DNA from: GCA-002282575 sp964519885
Lineage (GTDB): Bacteria; Pseudomonadota; Gammaproteobacteria; Thiomicrospirales; Thiomicrospiraceae
Assembly (NCBI GenBank): GCA_964519885.1
Contig: CAZFLX010000005.1
Location: 1-64,000 of the forward strand
DNA length: 64,000 nucleotides
Reading direction: 5' to 3'
The notes under the pieces are model-generated. The model was not told where the DNA came from, ran no database searches, and was given only the letters and a program-made list of their open reading frames with translations. Made by a program: the position numbers and the translations under genes. Shown piece after piece: positions 61,503 through 64,000 of the stretch; position 1 is the stretch's first letter; each line of letters opens with the position of its first letter.

Positions 61503-61974
61503 AACTAACCGTTAATATTTCATACTCGATATCGCCACTAGGCGCTTTAACAGTAATTTCATCACCCTCTTCTTTACCAATTAACGCACGCGCAATGGGA
61601 GAGTTAACGGAAATTTTATTGTGATTCAAGTCAGCTTCTTCATCACCCACAATTTGGTATATCACCGTATCTTCATTTTCAATATTCAATAACTCGACAG
61701 TCGCGCCAAACACAATTTTTCCGTGCGACTGAATCAAAGCAATATCAATAATTTGCGCATGAGAAAGCACAGACTCAATATGACGAATACGTGCTTCTAG
61801 CAAACCTTGCTGTTCACGCGCAGCATGGTATTCAGCATTTTCTTTCAAATCCCCATGCGCACGCGCTTCAGCAATTGCTTCAGCAATACTCGGACGGTCA
61901 ACATTTTTCAACTTGGTCAATTCTTGACGCAAGTGCTCTGCACCGGCAGCCGTTAATGGAGGACGTGTACTCAT
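61495..61974 (-). CDS. greA: Transcription elongation factor GreA
   Basis: A 159-aa factor that rescues backtracked RNA polymerase by stimulating transcript cleavage. The N-terminal coiled coil has the acidic tip (EARAHGDLKENAEYHAA), and the C-terminal FKBP-like domain has IVGDEEADL and ISVNSPIARALIGKEEGDEI. AAGGAG lies 8 bases ahead of the ATG. A terminator separates it from carB upstream. DksA, which competes for the same channel of RNA polymerase, is encoded 54 kb away in this window. Confidence 0.97.
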   Translation of the reverse strand: MSTRPPLTAAGAEHLRQELTKLKNVDRPSIAEAIAEARAHGDLKENAEYHAAREQQGLLEARIRHIESVLSHAQIIDIALIQSHGKIVFGATVELLNIENEDTVIYQIVGDEEADLNHNKISVNSPIARALIGKEEGDEITVKAPSGDIEYEILTVSYV

Positions 61975-62012
61975 GAACTAAACTCCTTTAGCTTTTAGGG
62001 GTCTGTACTAGG

Positions 62013-62050
62013 ATAAAAATAAGCCGCGCTTATTGAATTAAGCACGGCTT
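62013..62050 (-). terminator. Rho-independent terminator of carB
   Basis: On the minus strand an 11-bp stem with one mismatch (AGCCGTGCTTA / TAAGCGCGGCT) is followed by TATTTTTAT. It lies 22 bases after the carB stop and about 40 bases before greA. Confidence 0.75.
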
Positions 62051-62071
62051 TCACTAGACGAATCAAGGTAA

Positions 62072-64000
62072 TTAGATTAAATCTTGGATACGATATACCG
62101 GCTGATCGTTAATATAATCCATCGCCATCGCCATGGCCTCAGCACCCGCTACAGTTGTTGTATAGGCGACACGATGCATCAGAGCTTCACGACGAATCGA
62201 GAAAGAATCGGCAACTCCCATCGCTCCGTCTGAAGTATTGACGATTAAGGCAATCTCATCATTCTTGATCATATCAACGATGTTGGGACGCCCTTCAGTC
62301 ACTTTATTCACTACCGAATGGGCAATCCCCACTTCAGTGAGTGTTTTAGAAGTACCTCGTGTAGCAACAATTTCGAAACCACGCGCAATCAGCATTTTTG
62401 CAACTTCCACGGAAGCGTTACGATCAGCTTGACGTACCGAGATAAAGGCTTTACCACCCGTTGGCAATACCGTCCCCGCTGCTAACAATCCTTTAGCGAA
62501 GGCTTGAGCAAAGTTCTGACCAATACCCATTACTTCACCCGTTGACTTCATTTCTGGACCAAGAATCGGATCCACGCCACCAAACTTAATGAAGGGGAAA
62601 ACCACTTCTTTTACCGAAACATGCTCAGGCAAAATTTCTTTGGTAAAGTTTTGTGACGCCAAACTGGTTCCAGCCATGACACGCGCAGCAACCTTCGCTA
62701 AAGGCGCACCAATGGCTTTAGACACAAAAGGCGCAGTACGTGAAGCACGTGGATTTACCTCAAGCACGTAAATATCTTCACCTTTAACAGCAAATTGTAC
62801 GTTCATCAAACCACGTACTTTTAATGCAAACGCCATGGCTTCAGTTTGACGACGAATTTCATCCTGAATATGCGCAGGCACTGTGTAAGGCGGCAATGAA
62901 CAAGCCGAGTCACCTGAGTGGATACCCGCTTGCTCAATATGTTCCATCAAGCCACCAATGACGACTTGCTCACCGTCACAAATTGCATCAACATCAAGTT
63001 CTGTAGCATCGTCTAAGAAGCGGTCTAATAGCACCGGTGAATCATTAGAAACCTGAACCGCTTCACGCATGTAACGTGATAAGTCTTTCTCACTATAGAC
63101 AATTTCCATGGCACGTCCACCCAACACATAAGAAGGACGAACGACTAAGGGATAGCCAATTTCATCGGCTAAGGTGAGTGCTTGTTCCGGTGTACGAGCG
63201 GTACGGTTAGCAGGCTGACGCAACCCCAATTCTTGCAATAATTTTTGGAATCGCTCACGGTCTTCCGCTAAGTCGATTGAGTCAGGCGAAGTACCAATAA
63301 TCGGCACGCCCGCAGCCTCTAAATCGCGCGATAATTTCAGTGGTGTTTGACCACCATACTGAACGATCACCCCTTCTGGCTTTTCAACAGCAACAATTTC
63401 GAGTACATCTTCCAGTGTTAAAGGCTCAAAATATAAGCGATCGGATGTGTCATAATCTGTTGAAACCGTTTCTGGGTTACAGTTGACCATAATGGTTTCA
63501 AACCCATCTTCGCGCAATGCCATAGCGGCATGAACACAGCAATAGTCAAACTCAATACCTTGACCAATACGATTAGGTCCACCACCCAAAATCATGATTT
63601 TACGTTTATCAGTCGGTGCGGCTTCACACACTTGCTCGTAAGTAGAGTACAAATAAGCGGTATTGGTAGCAAACTCAGCAGCACAGGTGTCGACGCGCTT
63701 GTAAACGGGTTTAACGCCTAAGGTATGACGGAATTTACGTAAAAAGGCGCTATCGGTGTTCAATAGTTTAGCCAAACGCATGTCCGAAAAGCCTTTACGC
63801 TTCAATTTCAGCATACGATCTTTATCGAGCGCATCCAAGCCACCTGAAACGACCTTTTGCTCTTCACGCACAATATCTTCAACCTGCGCCAAAAACCAAG
63901 GGTCAATCGAGCAAACCTCAAAGACTTCTTCCAAACTCCAGCCAAAACGGAAAGCATCAGCCAGATACCATAACCGATCAGGACCTGGAGAACGCAATTC
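62072..64000 (-). CDS. carB: Carbamoyl-phosphate synthase large subunit, C-terminal part
   Basis: The window edge cuts the gene; about 642 C-terminal codons of roughly 1070 are present. CarB uses two ATP, bicarbonate and ammonia (from CarA) to make carbamoyl phosphate for pyrimidines and arginine. Visible parts are the end of the oligomerisation domain (VRSPG-like start, LAQVEDIVREEQK), the second ATP-grasp domain (ILGGGPNRIGQGIEFDYCC; VRPSYVLGGRAMEIV; YVLEVNPRASRTAPFVSK) and the allosteric MGS-like domain (GKAFISVRQADR to the C-terminus). Usually first or second gene of carAB-greA. Frame is open to the edge. Confidence 0.97.
   Translation of the reverse strand, partial: ELRSPGPDRLWYLADAFRFGWSLEEVFEVCSIDPWFLAQVEDIVREEQKVVSGGLDALDKDRMLKLKRKGFSDMRLAKLLNTDSAFLRKFRHTLGVKPVYKRVDTCAAEFATNTAYLYSTYEQVCEAAPTDKRKIMILGGGPNRIGQGIEFDYCCVHAAMALREDGFETIMVNCNPETVSTDYDTSDRLYFEPLTLEDVLEIVAVEKPEGVIVQYGGQTPLKLSRDLEAAGVPIIGTSPDSIDLAEDRERFQKLLQELGLRQPANRTARTPEQALTLADEIGYPLVVRPSYVLGGRAMEIVYSEKDLSRYMREAVQVSNDSPVLLDRFLDDATELDVDAICDGEQVVIGGLMEHIEQAGIHSGDSACSLPPYTVPAHIQDEIRRQTEAMAFALKVRGLMNVQFAVKGEDIYVLEVNPRASRTAPFVSKAIGAPLAKVAARVMAGTSLASQNFTKEILPEHVSVKEVVFPFIKFGGVDPILGPEMKSTGEVMGIGQNFAQAFAKGLLAAGTVLPTGGKAFISVRQADRNASVEVAKMLIARGFEIVATRGTSKTLTEVGIAHSVVNKVTEGRPNIVDMIKNDEIALIVNTSDGAMGVADSFSIRREALMHRVAYTTTVAGAEAMAMAMDYINDQPVYRIQDLI

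Noticed and set aside
1..64000. CRISPR arrays, prophage, insertion sequences, rRNA genes
   Set aside because: Read through on both strands: no regularly spaced repeats, no transposase or integrase-like ORF and no rRNA sequence was found.

Overview
The window reads as a core-chromosome segment of a gammaproteobacterium of moderate base composition, densely packed and almost free of mobile DNA. Gene order supports this: zipA-ligA, dksA-gluQ, minCDE, tsaB-yoaA, rluB-yciO, icd-clpS-clpA, miaB-ybeZ-ybeY-corC-lnt, petABC-sspA-sspB, the mlaFEDCB/murA block divergent from kdsC-lptCAB-hpf, and carB-greA are all recognisable gammaproteobacterial clusters. A cytochrome bc1 complex, an O2-dependent protoporphyrinogen oxidase and a monomeric NADP-isocitrate dehydrogenase point to aerobic respiration. 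A CbbY-type xylulose-1,5-bisphosphate phosphatase and a glycerate 2-kinase hint at a Calvin-cycle autotroph, perhaps a sulfur-oxidising relative of Thiomicrospira. That last step is inference, because no RuBisCO or Sox gene lies in the window.

Layout. 1-5.0 kb (minus): the end of a tRNA (probably Gly), darP, protoporphyrinogen oxidase, ligA, zipA. 5.2-8.7 kb: an FGGY sugar kinase converging on cbbY with overlapping 3' ends, then dksA-gluQ. 8.7-14.5 kb (minus): a metal efflux operon czcC-czcB-czcA ending in an unusual PII gene. 14.6-20.8 kb (minus): photolyase, minCDE, tsaB, yoaA. 20.8-24.8 kb: rluA, a small cytochrome c, a Fic protein, rluB, yciO. 25-35 kb (plus): bcp, PIN-PhoH, three poorly known small genes, icd, a J-domain protein, clpS, clpA and an SDR. 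35-42.9 kb (minus): lnt-corC-ybeY-ybeZ-miaB, radA, sspA-sspB. 43-56.1 kb (minus): petABC, Nif3, hisCDG, murA, ibaG, an ABC-2 exporter, mlaBCDEF and an unknown gene at the operon head. 56.3-59.5 kb (plus): kdsC-lptC-lptA-lptB, hpf and an orphan ORF. 59.5-64 kb (minus): DUF455, glycerate kinase, greA and the 3' part of carB, cut by the window edge.

How it fits together. Envelope biogenesis dominates the right half: LPS transport (Lpt), Kdo synthesis, retrograde phospholipid transport (Mla), MurA and Lnt. Translation and stringency functions recur: DksA, SspA/SspB, Hpf, DarP, RluA, RluB, MiaB, YbeY, TsaB, GluQ. No large unknown system, CRISPR array, prophage or insertion sequence was seen. The most interesting material is local: a cysteine-poor DksA behind a promoter with a GC-rich discriminator; a PII variant as last gene of a metal efflux operon whose terminator sits inside the convergent gluQ gene; a J-protein in the place usually held by cspD; a Fic protein with an in-frame 12-bp tandem repeat; a cytochrome c with no Met ligand whose Shine-Dalgarno overlaps a palindrome; and four unassigned genes in conserved surroundings. 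No gene-free stretch exceeds about 210 bases.
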